Shown here: piece after piece, positions 1-13,800 of the stretch | Numbering within the stretch: the stretch's first letter is position 1 | Layout of the letters: each line of letters starts with the position of its first letter | From: Seriola aureovittata | Taxonomy: Eukaryota > Chordata > Actinopteri > Carangiformes > Carangidae | Assembly (NCBI RefSeq): GCF_021018895.1 | Contig: NC_079365.1 | Span: 20,441,001 to 20,505,000, forward strand | Length of the DNA: 64,000 nucleotides | Reading direction: 5' to 3' | The notes under the pieces: model-generated | What the model was told of the DNA's origin: nothing | Databases searched by the model: none | The model's input: the letters and a program-made list of their open reading frames with translations, nothing else | Made by a program: the position numbers and the translations under genes

Positions 1-180
1 TTGGAGTTTCTGTTGACTAAACAAGACATTTGAAGACATCACCCTAGACTCTAGAAAGGTTTGATGGGCAGTTTTTTACTAGTGTTTGACTTATTATGGA
101 CTAATCAATTTGCTGATTAATTAAACAAATCATGCGTAGATTGAGTAATAATGACAATAATTTTTAGTCGCAGCCCTCGT
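1..180 (-). repeat. Dispersed repeat family A, partial copy
   Basis: It contains GACATTTGAAGACATCACCC and ends with a degenerate AATAATTTTTAGTCGCAGCCC edge, matching the other family A copies in inverted orientation. The left part is cut by the window edge. Confidence 0.6.
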
Positions 181-1089
181 ACATATATCCAGTGAATTAA
201 AAGAGGAAAAATGGAAGGACATTTTTTAGAAGAACAATCGCAAATACTTGAATTAACATACCAGAGCGCACCATGGGTAAACACTCCACCAGTGTTTGAC
301 ACATCCTAAACCCATAGTGTTATTTGTCTAATGTTCCTGTAGTGAACAAATAACCCTGTTAACCTCTCTGTATGCATCAAAGCTGTGTCTGTATGTGTGC
401 CTCCTCTCTGTAGCATTCGCCTTCAGAGGTTTGGCTGCTCTTCTTGTTCCCCAACAGTATCATGCTCACTTCAGCTGTGCAGGGCTGAAAGTGGGTCTTT
501 GACTTGCCTGATAGCTTTTGACAGCTCACTCTCATCCCTGGTGGATCAATGGAGCTCAGCACTCTTCATTAGAAACATCAATGTACCGCACATTCCCACA
601 GGCTCAGCAACAACCCACCAGCCCAGTCACAGAGCGAAGGGATTTTTTTTTTTTTTTATTCTCGACAAGATAATTCTTTACTTCTTTGCGATATTTTATT
701 TTCCTCAGTTGAAGGCTGTTGTAGGAATATTGTGAAAGAAAAATTCCCTTTTTTGTTTGTCATTACTTAATATATGAGTTTAAGCAACAATATGCACAAC
801 TTTGGTCAAACATTACTTTCCTCGTGAATAAAACATGATTATTGTTTATTTTGGTTTATATCACATAGAATATCAAATAATTTTAACATATTTTATTCTG
901 TTTGACTACTCCAGAAAAAAAACGACGCCCAGCAAAGTCTATAACTTGGAAATCTTAGTCTTATATTCAGTCTTTAGCAACAAAATAAATCAATGTGCTT
1001 TGATAACTTGACAGTGCTACAGTGTAGTTTTATTTCTTTTGAGAAAGGCGTGAAAGACAAAATCTTGAAATAATGAATCGTTCCTATCC

Positions 1090-1420
1090 ATAGTGTTCAA
1101 AAGATTAGTCAATTAGTCAATTGGTTGATTGACAAAAAAATATAATTGTCATGCCACTAATTTCCAGTAATTTTTCAAAAAAAAGTCAAACAATGACCTG
1201 CTGTAGCTTCTCAGATGAGCAGAGATCCTGCTATTCTGTGTTTTATATTGTAGTAAATGGAATATCGAAGACTGTTCATCAAACAAAACAAGCCATTTGA
1301 AGACGTCACTTTGGGCTTTTGGAAACTGTTTCGATAACTTTGATCTATTTTCTGATATTTTGAATGAATAATTCAAAATGAATGAATGGATTTTGAATGA
1401 TTGATTATAAGAATGTAAGG
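1090..1420 (-). repeat. Dispersed repeat family A copy
   Basis: It shares the internal blocks CATTTGAAGACGTCAC and TGTAGTAAATGGAATATC with other copies, with degenerate ATTAGTCAATTAG-type edges. Probably an old nonautonomous DNA transposon. Confidence 0.6.
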
Positions 1421-2768
1421 CCATTTAATCACCTGAAAACATGTGATTCATATCTCAATAGTGTTTTAAAAGTAAATCCATAAGGTGAGGACATAATAAG
1501 AGAAGCTGATTAGTGTTTATTGAAACAAGAAACTTTTCTCAAGAGCTTATTTCCCTTACTAAAATAAGCGTATTATTCTTGAACTAAAAGTAAGCTGGCT
1601 GTATGTTTTTCACCTTCCTTTTTCTTTTTCTCTATAAAATGCTTAAGCTAATTAAAAAATGTGATGCTTGAATTAATTCCCTCTCGAGTGTTTAAAATGC
1701 CCCCTGAGCAATCCTGCACTACTTTGCCTAACACTGGTCTGTCTGGTTGTTGTTTATATTCAAATAAGGGAAATGAGAACTTGAATATTATACAGGAATG
1801 AGCTCTCTGAAGAAGTTTGCTATGTGTCGATGCAGGCTGCAGGGTTCATTGTAAACACAAGTATTGCGTCAGCAAATACTTGAAATGATGGCATCACACA
1901 TATAAAATGTTGTTATATGCAACAAGAAACAAAAAAAACACCACACATACTGGAGACAGTGGAGATGGTAGTTGGTCACAGAGGTTGTTGTCATGATGAT
2001 AGTAGCAAGAATGAGCCAATGGCTGCTCTACTGTCATCATCCGCTTTTTGATTGGCTCACTTACAATTTACACAGCTAATCACTGAGAGACTCCAGCCCA
2101 CCTGTTTAGTCTCTCTTTCTCTCTCTCTCTCTCACACTCACACAGACAGACATGCATTCACGTACACATTCACCAAGGCAGCCAGCCGTCACACTGGGAA
2201 ACGCAGTGTGTGTTTCACTGTCTCTCTCTGGTCTAATCATCAATAATGCATGGCTTTGGGAGGATGAAAGGCTGTTTTGGCTTGAGGCATGTGTCTCATA
2301 TGGAGAGAGAGACATCAGCGCTAGTAGTTATAACTGTACATCCACAGACAAAGTGAGTGTTCTTTCATATGACTGTCCTGAGAAGAACTGCTCATCAGGC
2401 TGAGAGTGGACTGATTTCAGACTAAGGGTGTAAATTGATAAATTAATCGATATAAGGAAAGTGATTTTTTTTTTTTTGTCTGAACTGAGTGTCTAAGGGT
2501 AGACATTCTTTTATGTTGCACATATTAAACTGCTCAAAGAAGAAGATGTTATTTTTGGATATGTAGGAAAATCTGACTTGACTTTTGGTGCAGCCGCATT
2601 CACTTTGTAGTTGTTGACTGATAAATGCTAGAAGTAAGTATTAAATATTAAAGGTCTAGGAAATTTGAAAATAATAATAATGATAACAATGCTATCAGTC
2701 CAATTCAAATTTGACTTTGTTAATTGTGTGTTTTGTCTCTTTTTTGGTAAATGAATTAGTGAAGGGAG

Positions 2769-2808
2769 GCGGGGAGAGAGAGAGAGAGAGAGAGGGCGAG
2801 AGAGAGTC
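2769..2808. repeat. GA-rich microsatellite
   Basis: AG dinucleotide run with one interruption. Confidence 0.8.
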
Positions 2809-3496
2809 TAACCATAACTGTACAAAAGCATACAAAAAGAACAATTACACTTAATGGATAGTTAAAAGGCAACCAGACGAAGTGATAAACAAAAGATCCA
2901 CAAGGCCTAACATATTTTTCAATGTTTGAATATCACAGTTAACGTCAATGCCAGTATACCATGACACCTCACGCCTTGAGAGTTTAAAGTTTCACTGTGT
3001 GATCTTTTCACTTGTTTCAGGTGTAGTTCAGTTAAAGTTTTGTTACAAACTGTTTGGTTTAGCATTGATTTTAGGAAAATTTCAAGGCACTTCTGTGCTC
3101 ATTCCAAAAATATACTGCTGTGTTACAACTCCTTTTATCCATAATGTATGATTGTATGATGTAATCTCATACAGCCTTACTTGACTGCAAGTTGAGACTC
3201 AAACAGCCAGTTGAGCAGACAAACTAGGATGCTTGTTTGCACATGGAGATCATGCACAGGCAGCATGGCTCGTACCACACTGAAGTACTTAGATATGAGC
3301 GGTTGTTTGGCTGAGACGGCTGCTTGAACAGATGTCCTGGTAACTTAAAATTTCTTTCTTTTTTTTTTACTTGTTTTTGTGACCCTCAAAGTTACTGAAC
3401 AGTGTGTATAATGTGGAGAAACTTGTTCTCTTCTCTCATTTACATGTGAACCCTTTGGTAATAGACATACATATGTAAATACAGTACAGTCTACAT

Positions 3497-3518
3497 GTGT
3501 GTGTGTGTGTGTGTGTGT
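3497..3518. repeat. GT microsatellite
   Basis: Pure GT run of about 11 units. Confidence 0.9.
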
Positions 3519-5261
3519 TTGCTATGTGTATACGGATGTGGGAGTGCATGCAGAAACCCTTTGAAGTTCCTCATTCACTATATACTCCTCTTGCCCATGT
3601 CTCATCTCTCTTTGAAGACCATGTAGCTATGATTATTAAAGCCACCCTCTTTCGACTTCAAACATATGGAATGAATATGGATATGATATGACACCAAACT
3701 TTGCACCAACACCCTTAACTCCACTCTCGCCCTGCTGCGTGGTGAAGTTTGATTGGCCCCTGTGATCATAAACACTCTGTGAGAGCTGAGCTTGTGAGAC
3801 CTGAAATAGAGTTGTTTGGAGCAGTTATGACATCTGCGATGATGGAGCATTGCAGCTTTCTCCCGGTTTACTTTTAATGCTTGTCATACTTTTCCCCCAC
3901 ATCATCTCAGGTGCACTTTCAGCATTAGAAACGCTCCCTCAACATGATCTGCTTGTTTTATCCCCCATATAATTTTGTGGTAATTTGCATTCTCTCTCTC
4001 GCCTTAGGGTGTTCGAAAAGGTGTCACGATAACATTATCTTCAGGTGTTTTGCATGCACGCCTTAGACCACAAACTACATACTGTGTATAGTTTACACTA
4101 CTACCAAAGCATGTCTCCCTCAGATGTCAGTGTGTCCTTGAAGACACCAACAAACAAAAGTTGCCTGCAACTGCGGTACCATGAGATGATAAAGCTACTT
4201 AGACAAAAAGATTCTAAAAAACAGGGTTTTGGTCATTGTGTCACACTAGAAGAATGTTTTCACACTTATCTGCTGAAGAGGAAGATTTTCTCTGCAATCA
4301 CCTTCAATCACCTGAAACCTCTAGCACTCTGGACCTTTCAGTGAAGAATACACAGTGGTTAAACTTTTGAAAATGAAAAATATACCATATCAGACACAAA
4401 TTATTATACAAAAACAGACTATTTATACAAATACTCTTCAAGTAGACTTTCGTACCTTAATGGTGAGAGCTGAAGTTAATCTAAAAATTGATGTATGCTT
4501 TGGAAAACGTTTCACTTAAACATGCAAAACCACCAGGAGGGCCTATAATCCCTAAAGTATTTAATCCAGTGGTCTTTCAGGATTGTTGATTCGACTGAAA
4601 ATGTAAAATGATGATGGTAAAGCGTCCTAAGATGATTTGGATAAGCATAATGTTTTCTGCTCCACTGCTAACACCCATGTGGTGGATTTTCTAACCGCCT
4701 GTGTGGTGGATCTGTGATTTCCAGTGGCACCGTTGACCAGCCAGCTCTGTGCATGGATCAATAGCTCGATCAATCAGCTGGCCCGCTTGTTTGGTCAGCG
4801 CACAGGACCTCTCTCGCTCTGCTTCTCCCTCTCTGCGTGTCCCTCTTTCTCAAGTGCAATTATAGGTTTATTTGCGTGGCCGGGTGACAGCCAGCTGACG
4901 CTCACTCGCTCCGTCTCTGTCACTACCTCTGTTTTCACCTCTTGGGCAAAATGCGGGCTAAATGGGGGTCAGCAGGGGTTCATTGAGCAGAGGAAAGATC
5001 ATGTGGTGCATAGGATTAACTGTGTGTGTATATGTCTGTGTCAGTGTGTGCATGAGAGAGAGAGCGAGAGAGAGAAAGGAGAGATTGTGTGTGGTTTTAT
5101 GTCGGAGGGAGCTCCTATGCTTGTGTCCATTTTAGTGTTTTTTTCTGCCACACCTTTTGCCATAACCACTCTGTGCGTTTTTGTCAGTGCCTCCTCCATT
5201 CAGGCTTGAGGTCTATTGTTCAAACAAACTCGAATAGTTTTCTCATCTCGATGTTTTTTTT

Positions 5262-5286
5262 TGTGTGTGTGTGTGTGTGTGTGTGT
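5262..5286. repeat. GT microsatellite
   Basis: Pure GT run of about 12 units. A CT-rich and CA-rich block follows at 5390-5535. Confidence 0.9.
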
Positions 5287-8200
5287 TTAAGGCTTATCGC
5301 ATGCATGGATCTGACTGTAGAGTGAGCTGGTGACCTTGTTGACGTAGATGTGCTCTCTCACTTCAGGACCATGGTGAGTTGCTCTTGATCTCTCTCTCTC
5401 TCTCTCTCTTTCTCTCCCTCTCCGTGTCTCTCTCGCATGCATGCACACATTCTATCCTCTCCATTCCTTCAGCTCGGCCTGACTTGCTTGCACACACACA
5501 CACGATCTCTCACACACACAGACACGCACACAGTCTGAGTTGGAGTGAAATCACTCAAGCAAAGGCAGACAGGCAAATCAAATGTATCCCAGCCCTCGCT
5601 CCGAGTCCCTCTCCTCTGTCTTTTTTTTTTTTTTTTTTTTTAAAGTTTGTGCTCATTCTACATTTTCAATTTTCATTATTCCTCACCTCTTCATTCTATT
5701 GGTGCATTTCCTCAGTATTTCCATTTGCGTTGTTGATACCACGCCATAAGCCCTCGGCCCCTGGCACAAACCATCAGAGCCTCTCAACAGCCGTGACAGG
5801 GTGCCTGTGTCTGTCTCTGACACCATATGGACCTCTCCGTGTGTTTGGGTCTATGACGCTCGTGCCCTCTCCATCGCCATCTGACCTGCAAATACAAACA
5901 CGGTCTGGCCCCTCTTTTTTTTATGCGTTCTAGATTATAAATAGTTCTCATCAGAATTTGTTCCTTCATCCCATTTTTGCTGCTGATGAATGCAGCTTTT
6001 GCCAGTTGCAGTAAAATAACATCACGCTTGTCGGAGATTTCCTGAATTTGTTCAAGCATTTGTTTTAAGTTCAAATGGTTGGTTGCTTGTGTAAATCAGA
6101 TACGAGTACTATCATTAAAATTTGTTGCTATATCTGACTTTTTCTTACCCTGTCTGAGCTGCTGCCCTTTGGGAACATCATTAAAACGTCCAAATTCTGA
6201 ATAACACAACCAGGGAGTTTAACTGTAACAGCCTAATTTGCACATGACATGATAAAGCCTCCTGTGTCCGTGTAGGAATTTTGCGCCTGTGCTGATAAGT
6301 GAATTGATGATACTGAGTTACTCTATCTGCCTTACAAATGTTTAATTACATACAGCCCTACAGCAGCAGGGGTTTCATTATTTTAGTCTGCATCCATTCT
6401 TTTTTGTTTCTGCTTTCTTCTTAATAGCCATTTGCTCTGAGCAGTGAATAGAGACAGGAAAAGACAAACAGGTGCAGCAGTATCAGAAGAGCTCTTCCTG
6501 TCTGTGCAGGGAAAGGAGCTCATGATAGAAATCTTCAGGTCAGGTTGTATGAATAAGCATTGCTGTATGTTTTGACCTTGTTTAAACCCAGGGCATGTTG
6601 TAATTCTTCCCTGCCCCTCTAAATAGTAAATTACTGAAGCCATGCAGCAGAGATGTTCAGCCTGAAAAAAAACAACCTCTCTCTGCTTCAAGGCTCAGCT
6701 TGGTAGGAATTAATGCTACTCACAAAGCTGTGCTGTAGTCATACAGACAGGCAGAGCAAATCATCACTTGTGCTGGCACATGCAGCAGAACAGACTTTAC
6801 TGGCAGTTAGCTGTTACAGGCTGTAACTAAACTGCTAAAGATGTCTTGTGGCAGAAAAACAAATGGCAAGATGGAGAGGATATGACCCAAACTGTGGTTG
6901 AACCTTGATGTGTCTACGCAGTTTCCTGTTTGCTTGCTTGCCTTGTACCTCTGTCTTTTGCCTTTGTCCCTCCTGAGATCAACTGCAGTTCTTAGAAGAG
7001 TCTTTGAGAAATTGGAATCCCCAAGACTGTAATGCAAGTCAGCCTATTGTTATTTTTCTGAGAAAAAGGTAATAATGCCATCTATTTTAGATGAGATAAG
7101 ATCATATCAAGTTGCACTTTATTGTTAGATTGTTCTGAAATTTGTCTTGCGTAACAAGCATCCTCTGTTTCACATAAACAGGAAAAACATACATGAATAA
7201 ATTAAAGTACAACACAGCATCACAAATATAGATAGCTGCAGCATATTCAGTTTCATTCCCACACAGATGGACTTCTCATAGCACCAGTCAGCTTTAAATG
7301 ACGCTCCCAGACATAAATATAGTCAGTTCTGTGACACATCATTTCATGTCACAGTGAATTAATTTGCAGGTGAAGACAGAGAGTGGAGGTGTTATACTGA
7401 AATGTTAAATGTTTTACATAAAAAAAAAAACTCAGATATGGACCAACTTAAAACTTTGTGATATTTATTTAAAGGCCCTGCACACCTGCACAGATGTTTT
7501 CACTCATCCCAAATAAGCAAAATGACCAGTGTGGGTGAATGATGGCTGCCATTAAACATTTTCTGCAAGTGGAAGAGCTAGCAACGCATTGTGCGCGTGC
7601 TCTATCAGGCTCGCTTGCCAATTAGGAAAACAACTTGCATGTGTCATATAGTGGCCAGAAAGCCAGATTATGTAACTTTTGAAAAAAGACACAGTACATT
7701 CGGCTGCATGCGAATGAAAAGTTGAATGTGTAAGAAAATAAAATGCAACCTTGTTCAATTCAGTACACTCAGAGGTTTAATTGCTGCAGTCTTACTTGGT
7801 CTGGTTTGGCCAGTAGTTGACAGTGGATTTTGTTAGTGAATGTTAGCAAAAGCTGTAAATGCTCCTGTATGGATGTGTAGTGATATTCCTGCCAGTGTAA
7901 GGCAGGCAGGCAGGCAAACAGACAGGCAAACAGACGGCAGACAGACAGGCAGGCAGTCCTTTTGCCCATATGCTGGTACAGAGGGGTTTCACTGTAATTC
8001 TCCTTGGCCGTGGGGGTCACAGATTCATTCCTGTGCGTTAATAACAGTGGGATTATCAAGGTTCAGCCAGCTAACCCATCCCTCCCTTCCATTGGCTTCA
8101 CATGCATCACAGCTTCATCCAGCTTCATCCATTCCCCTGCTGCTCAGCCTCTCTATTTTCCTTAATTTCTTATCTAGTGCTAGCTATGTGCTCTCCTTCG

Positions 8201-8882
8201 GTTTGCTGCAGGCGTTCAGATCCCCCCCCCCACCGTCTTGTCCATCTACATCTGTCTAATTCCTCTCTGCCTCTCTATGTCCCGTCCTCAGTGATGACAT
8301 GCATTTTAACATGAATTCTACGGGATCTCTCTCGTTTGCTACCTCTCCTCTTATCACCCAGACTGAGATGGGTTGGGCCTGAGTGTCACTGAAGCACTGT
8401 TGCTAGGTGCCTAGGGATGTTCCCCTTTCTGTGTGTATGCTAGTGTGCGTGTGGGGGTGGTTGGGTGCATGTTCTGTGTGAGGCTGTATTGCTATGTGTC
8501 TGGCAGAAAGTTAGATGCTCTCTTATGTAAGCGGGTCTTGGCTGGGTAGAGCAGGGGTTTAGCTTGGGGATGCTGGCTCAGGTGGAGAGATGGAGACAGA
8601 CGCTATTTTGGGTATACTGCACCCCTTATATCCTCCAAACGCATGAGTTATTTACTCACACGTGTCGCATAGTTCTACCAGGCTGAGACGACAATAGAGA
8701 ACTGGTGTATACTGTAGTGGTGTGCAAATATCTGCAGTGACATTTTACCCACAACCGTGTCTGTCACGAATGTTAAAACAGGACGCGTAAACTGCAAGTA
8801 AACACGTTCATTTCACTCATTTACAGATATTCGCAGTAGCAGTCAATTTTTTTTGTCTTGTGCTGAAATGATTTTTTTTTTC

Positions 8883-8938
8883 ATATATATATATATGTAT
8901 GTATGTGTGTGTGTGTGTGTATATATACTGTATATATA
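8883..8938. repeat. TA/GT compound microsatellite
   Basis: TA, then GTAT, then GT, then TA units in succession. Confidence 0.85.
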
Positions 8939-8984
8939 AGAGTGGTATCAATTTTTTCATGATTCCCAAAATGTCAGACTATTC

Positions 8985-9200
8985 CTTTAATCGTTTTGTT
9001 TACAATGTCAGAACATAATAGAAAAAAATTACCCATCACAATTTCATAAAGCCTGTGATGTCTTCAAATGTCTTGCTTTATCTGACCTACAGTCTGAAAC
9101 CCAAAGATATTTAGTTTTCAATTATATAAAATAGGAAATCCTCAAATACCAGGAACTGGAACCAATGCATATTTGGCGTTTTTGCTAGAAAGAGACATTT
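8985..9200 (+). repeat. Dispersed repeat family A copy, degenerate
   Basis: It shares TGATGTCTTCAAATGTCTTG and the AAACCCAAAGATATT block with the family. Just upstream, 8963-8988 resembles a family B terminus (CCAAAATGTCAGACTATTCC). Confidence 0.55.
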
Positions 9201-9436
9201 TATGAAGAAAAAGATGCAGAGCAAAATTGTCTAATGTTATTGTACAGGTCAGTGATTTTCCCCAGATTAACCCAGACTTCCATTTTTAGCACTAAAAGGA
9301 TTCATGTTCTCTTCCTTTGAACCTGCACAGAGCCAGGTGACATTTTATCAGTGTTCTCTGACAGCTTCAGTAATCTCTCTCTCTCTCTCTCTCTCTCTGT
9401 ATCTCTGTGTCCATTTTTCCTCTGTGCTTGTTTCAG

Positions 9437-9555
9437 AGCATGGCACTGGGCTGGCTCCAGTCTGACCTGTCCTGCGCTAACCCGACCAGTAACTCCAGTA
9501 TCACACATCAGCACGCTCACAGCAAAGCCTGCTGAACAGGACTGCACGGTGAGCC
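9437..9555 (+). other. arhgap9: arhgap9 5' UTR part of first visible exon
   Basis: A CT-rich tract (9377-9430) runs into a good acceptor, TTGTTTCAG ending at 9436, so 9437 is the likely exon start and a further noncoding exon should lie upstream. The stretch contains a short upstream ORF. It also contains a GTGAGC donor-like site at 9548, which could remove the main ATG in an alternative transcript. The exon start is inferred. Confidence 0.5.
9440..9535 (+). promoter_or_regulatory. Upstream ORF in arhgap9 leader (31 codons)
   Basis: An ATG with A at -3 and G at +4, a strong initiation context, opens a 31-codon ORF that ends at TGA 9533-9535, 20 bases before the main ATG. The main ATG has G at -3 and C at +4. 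If this leader is transcribed, the ORF could dampen translation of arhgap9. Its peptide resembles nothing I know. Confidence 0.4.
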
Positions 9556-9777
9556 ATGCTGTCTGGTACTTGGCGGCGCTCTGTGGGGCATCAGCAGACT
9601 GCTGCAGCACCTGCGGTGTCCAACAGGGGGATGACAGTGTGCGGGGTCCCCAGCGGTACGGTGGTCCTCGAGGCCCAGTATGACTACAACTACCGCGGTG
9701 CCGATGGACGCCAGGTCTGCATAAGAGAGGGTGAACGGTTTATTCTCCTGAAGAAGACCAACTCTGACTGGTGGCAG
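9556..9777 (+). CDS. arhgap9: arhgap9 exon 1 (coding), SH3 N-terminal half
   Basis: Codes residues 1-74. It starts at ATG 9556 and ends CAG before donor GTGAGA, phase 0. It contains the ALYDY-like segment QYDYNYRGADGRQV and the conserved SH3 tryptophans in TNSDWWQ. Confidence 0.9.
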
Positions 9778-10798
9778 GTGAGAAAAGAGTTCATCTTTTA
9801 TTTCTCATGTGTCAGTGGAACCAAAAATATTAGAAAGACATGAACATAGCATCTGAAACGTTCTGTTGATTTCTGAAGGAATGTTTGGAGTCAACGATAA
9901 AGCTGGTAATATTCTCTGTATGTTTACTGTCAACAAATCCCATGAGGAGACCAAAACCAAAATTGCATCAGTCCATCTGACTTCCTGACTTCCCCAACCT
10001 GCCTGTGGCTCTCAGCCTCGGGCCCATTGGTTCTCTGAGGACTAAAATCTTTAACTACTGGTCACAAATATATAATTTTTTTTTCTAAAATAAAGCTAAA
10101 TTATTTAACAAAACAGCCAGGCAGCGAAAACTATTCAAACAGGATTTATTAGCACATTTGTTGTGACAGTGTGGCTCTTTTTGGTGCTTGTGGACAGCAA
10201 TGTGGGTCAATGGCACAGAGGAATAAGCTAAATCAGGCTGTGGCTACAAAGGAAATACATGTTAGTAGGATCAATTAATTTTTTCATTGTTTTTCTTACT
10301 ACTTACTGGGGTCAGATATTCAGATGTGCACCTCAGCTGTGTGTGTGACAATCTAAGTAAAACCTGTAAATCAAGTAAACACATTCCCAAATAGGGATGG
10401 ATAATGGATAACATGGATGAATTTCTTCTTCTTCTGAACTTCTATTAGACTTTTAATTTTATACCACAATTCAATTGATGAATTATTTATAGATCAAATG
10501 ACCAGATTGAAATGTCTGGTTATGTTGTATGTATTTGGTTATTCAATGATTTAAATAGCTAATAAATCAAAGTAGTCGATCAAGTTGATGCAAAACTCCT
10601 TTAATCCAATTTTGCCATAACAAATATGAAGAGATATTAGTTAGCTTGGCATAAACAGCATGGCAAAACTTTAGATGGGTGACTAGTTTCTATCATCTCT
10701 TGGTGCATATCATAAAATTGCCTCCAAGAAGCACATTAGAAGAAGTGACACCAGCCCATAAAAAAAAGATGGACTTTGTCTCTCAAAAGAGAAGTTGT

Positions 10799-10851
<53 letters not shown>

Positions 10852-13800
10852 GTGCGTGTGTGCGTGTGTACGTGTGTGTGTGAGTGTGTGTGTTTGTGTG
10901 TGTTTTCATTGCCTCTGTTGGAGTTACAGGAACTGTAGTGTTAGACACTTCCGCACTGGCCTCAGCCCTCAGCTGTGCTGGTTGTCGCCTGGTTGAACTA
11001 AGTGGATTTATGAGGGAGAAAATAGCCAAAAGCATTTGGAAATCTGTTGTTCTTTGACAGGTGCGGAGAATTGGGGCAGCCAGTAAAACGAAGCCGTTGT
11101 ATGTACCTGCTACGTATGTGACAGAGGTGCCTATTGCACCCATGCCCTCGCCACAGCGCCTGGTAATGTCTGCTTCGCTCAACTCCAACCTCAGGATACT
11201 GCCAAGGGTTTCACTCAGTCCCAGCCCAAAAGCGACCTCCTATAATGAGCAGCATCAAGGTAACGTGGGAGAGGATGACATAGAGTCTGAGAAAACATCT
11301 GGTGTTAGATTTTCACTGGAAATGACTCTGATTGACTTTAATTCTGTGTGATAAGAGTCTAAAACTAATAGATTTGTGTATTGATGTATGTTTTGAGTAT
11401 AGAAAGAAAAGAAAATAATAAATGAAATAAATGTTTTAACCTTCCTCCTGCAGTGAACAAACCCATCTACCGCTCCATGGAAAACCTCAACTTCAGTGCC
11501 TTCCAGGGGCTGGACAACAACACCAGCACAGGTGGAGGGCGCATCCCCACCCTGCCCTTTTCTGGATTCACCTTTACCCCCAATTCTCCCACTTCACCAT
11601 CAGGCCACCTCATGGTCCCTGGATCCCCTGCAGCCTCCACGGCCCAAACAGCACCACCAAATCCCAGGGTGGTCCCCATGATCACACGGAGCCAGAGCTC
11701 CAGCAACCTGCCTGAAAACCTGACGGAGAACCCGTACGATGAGGTGGGTGGCAGCTTCAGCAGTCGTGTCAACCACAGGATTCCCAAGAAGTCTTGTAGC
11801 CAGTGGGACATGGTGGGGTCTCCCGGCAAGAAGAACCACCTGCAGGTAGGGAGAAGCAAGACCCAAGTTAAATCAAACCCACACAGCAGGTCCACAGTGT
11901 AACTTAAAGCGAAATTCTGGTATTAGTCAACCTACAGTAGGTGTTACTCTCCTGTTTTGTCCGTTGTGATTTCCTGAAAGCTGTGTTTTGTGTTTTACTT
12001 TTGATTGATTTTTGCTGGATTGAAATTTTCCTGTCTTCATCAAAACAGAAAAACACAAAACAATCATTTTTGCTGTAGTCTGTGTTTCTAAAATCTCTAA
12101 AATGATTTGGCTGGTAAAATGTTATGATGATCAATAATTATAATGGACACAAATATGACAGTAATACCCGGGTTGACAGTTACCAGAGTTTCACTTCAAT
12201 TAAACCAAAGTAGAGTGTGCTCACATCAGTTGTGTTTGAGTAAAGCTCTGGTCCAAGGAAAATCGATGCCCGTCACAGTTGGATGGCAAAAAATAATTGA
12301 CAGTAGAAGTGAGACCGAAGATGGGAACAGGGACATTTGATACTTGACGCTACTTTATGCTTCTTCACACATTGATGTCTCTCAGTTATACTAATATTAG
12401 AAATGCAAAGAAGTGTTGTCTTATTTTATTTGGGAATATTGACATTGACAAGAGTGGTCATTTACTCTAGTAAAGTGTGAAAAAGTATCTTGTTCTCCAA
12501 TGTACACAAAGCTTAATTTCATGTTTTTATTTAGAGTCCATCTAAAATTAGCAACCAAACATATTAATCCAACACTTATATAACTTTCTTTGGATCTATT
12601 GACAACTTTAGTCAAACCTACCGCCACCATTGTTAACAGTGATTGAAGTTTTATAATTTTAAGGGGATACATATTTTTAATCTTATTCATCAGACAATGA
12701 ATTAAGGCTAAACCACGTCTGACGTTGAAGGAAGTGTGGTATCAGATTCATTTGACCTACTCTCGTTGGCAAAAGCTCTAATCTGATGGATTTACAGGTC
12801 ATAACGCCAAACCTCTAATAAACCAGCTGCTGGTTTTTACTAGCCCTGTGACAGGGCAGGGTAAACCGTGCATGCTCAAATATAAATAGAAATACTCTGC
12901 TTTGAATAATAATTTGTGTCTGATGTGGTTTTCCCATAAAAAAAAATTCAGTTACACCCTATGCCTCTTCCACAAAATCCACAATCTATGAATATGCAAA
13001 TAGTTTTGATTTCTAACTTTTAACCACTGGATACAAGATGTGACCTGCATCACTGAAAGACCATTCTCAATGTATGTGCAATACAGGCTTCAAGTTCCCA
13101 CATCTCACTTGTATAAATTACAGGTGTTTGTATTGATTCTTTGAACTTGAGATCTAAGCATATTGTTCTACATTTTTAAACTTTATATAATCAAACAAGC
13201 CTTTCAGGTAGAAACAAATAACCATATTTGTATTCACTTTGTACAAAATTGATTGAAATAGGAAAAAAAATCTTAGTGTTTCTTGTTTGCATCCCACATG
13301 ATGATGGAGTTCAGCCACGACAGCAGCAATTGTATTTCTATTTACGTCTGTACTTGACCTTAATAATCCTCCTAGAGCAGCAATCAAGTTCACATTGTCA
13401 TGACGTCAGAGCTTCCCTGTATTACATCAGGGGGGATTACACAAGTCGTTGCTAGTGAGAAGAATTTTCAGAGTTATCTGTCTGTTAGCTGAGGGAAACT
13501 CCCCCGGCTGAGTATTCAAACCGTCTCTACAGAAGGAGTTTTCTTCCATTGTACCGTACAGCCACAAGTTACTTCCGACTTTGGATAGCTGTGATCTCAG
13601 TGGAAATGACAGTGGTCTTTTTCCATCTCTATCACTCTCACTCTTTCTCCCTGTCTGTCTCTGGCCCCCTCTCTCTCTCTCTCTCTCTGAGGAGCTTCTT
13701 TGTTCAAGCCTTAAATACCAGTAAGCAGGATTATTGCAGCCACATTCAGGTCATAACTCCCCGTTTTTTTCATGCAGAACACACACTCTTCCTCTCTCAC

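Larger units (their letters stand above)
1..9436. other. Noncoding DNA upstream of arhgap9
   Basis: No coding exon could be supported. It holds dispersed-repeat fragments (1-180, 1090-1420, 8985-9200), CT/GT/GA microsatellites, a T-run at 5622-5641 and possible retroelement-tail DNA at about 7081-7240. A noncoding first exon and promoter of arhgap9 probably lie here, but I cannot place them. Confidence 0.5.
9778..11060 (+). other. arhgap9 intron 1
   Basis: It contains a dispersed repeat (family C, 9893-10265) and a long GT microsatellite just before exon 2. No further exon is seen. Confidence 0.7.

Noticed and set aside
4724..5209. 161-codon plus-strand ORF after an acceptor-like TTTCCAG
   Set aside because: Low-complexity Ser/Leu and Val/Cys composition across microsatellites, no domain, no donor linking it to arhgap9.
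11467..11895. 142-codon antisense ORF over arhgap9 exon 3
   Set aside because: Shadow of the GC-rich coding exon on the other strand; no splice support or family match.
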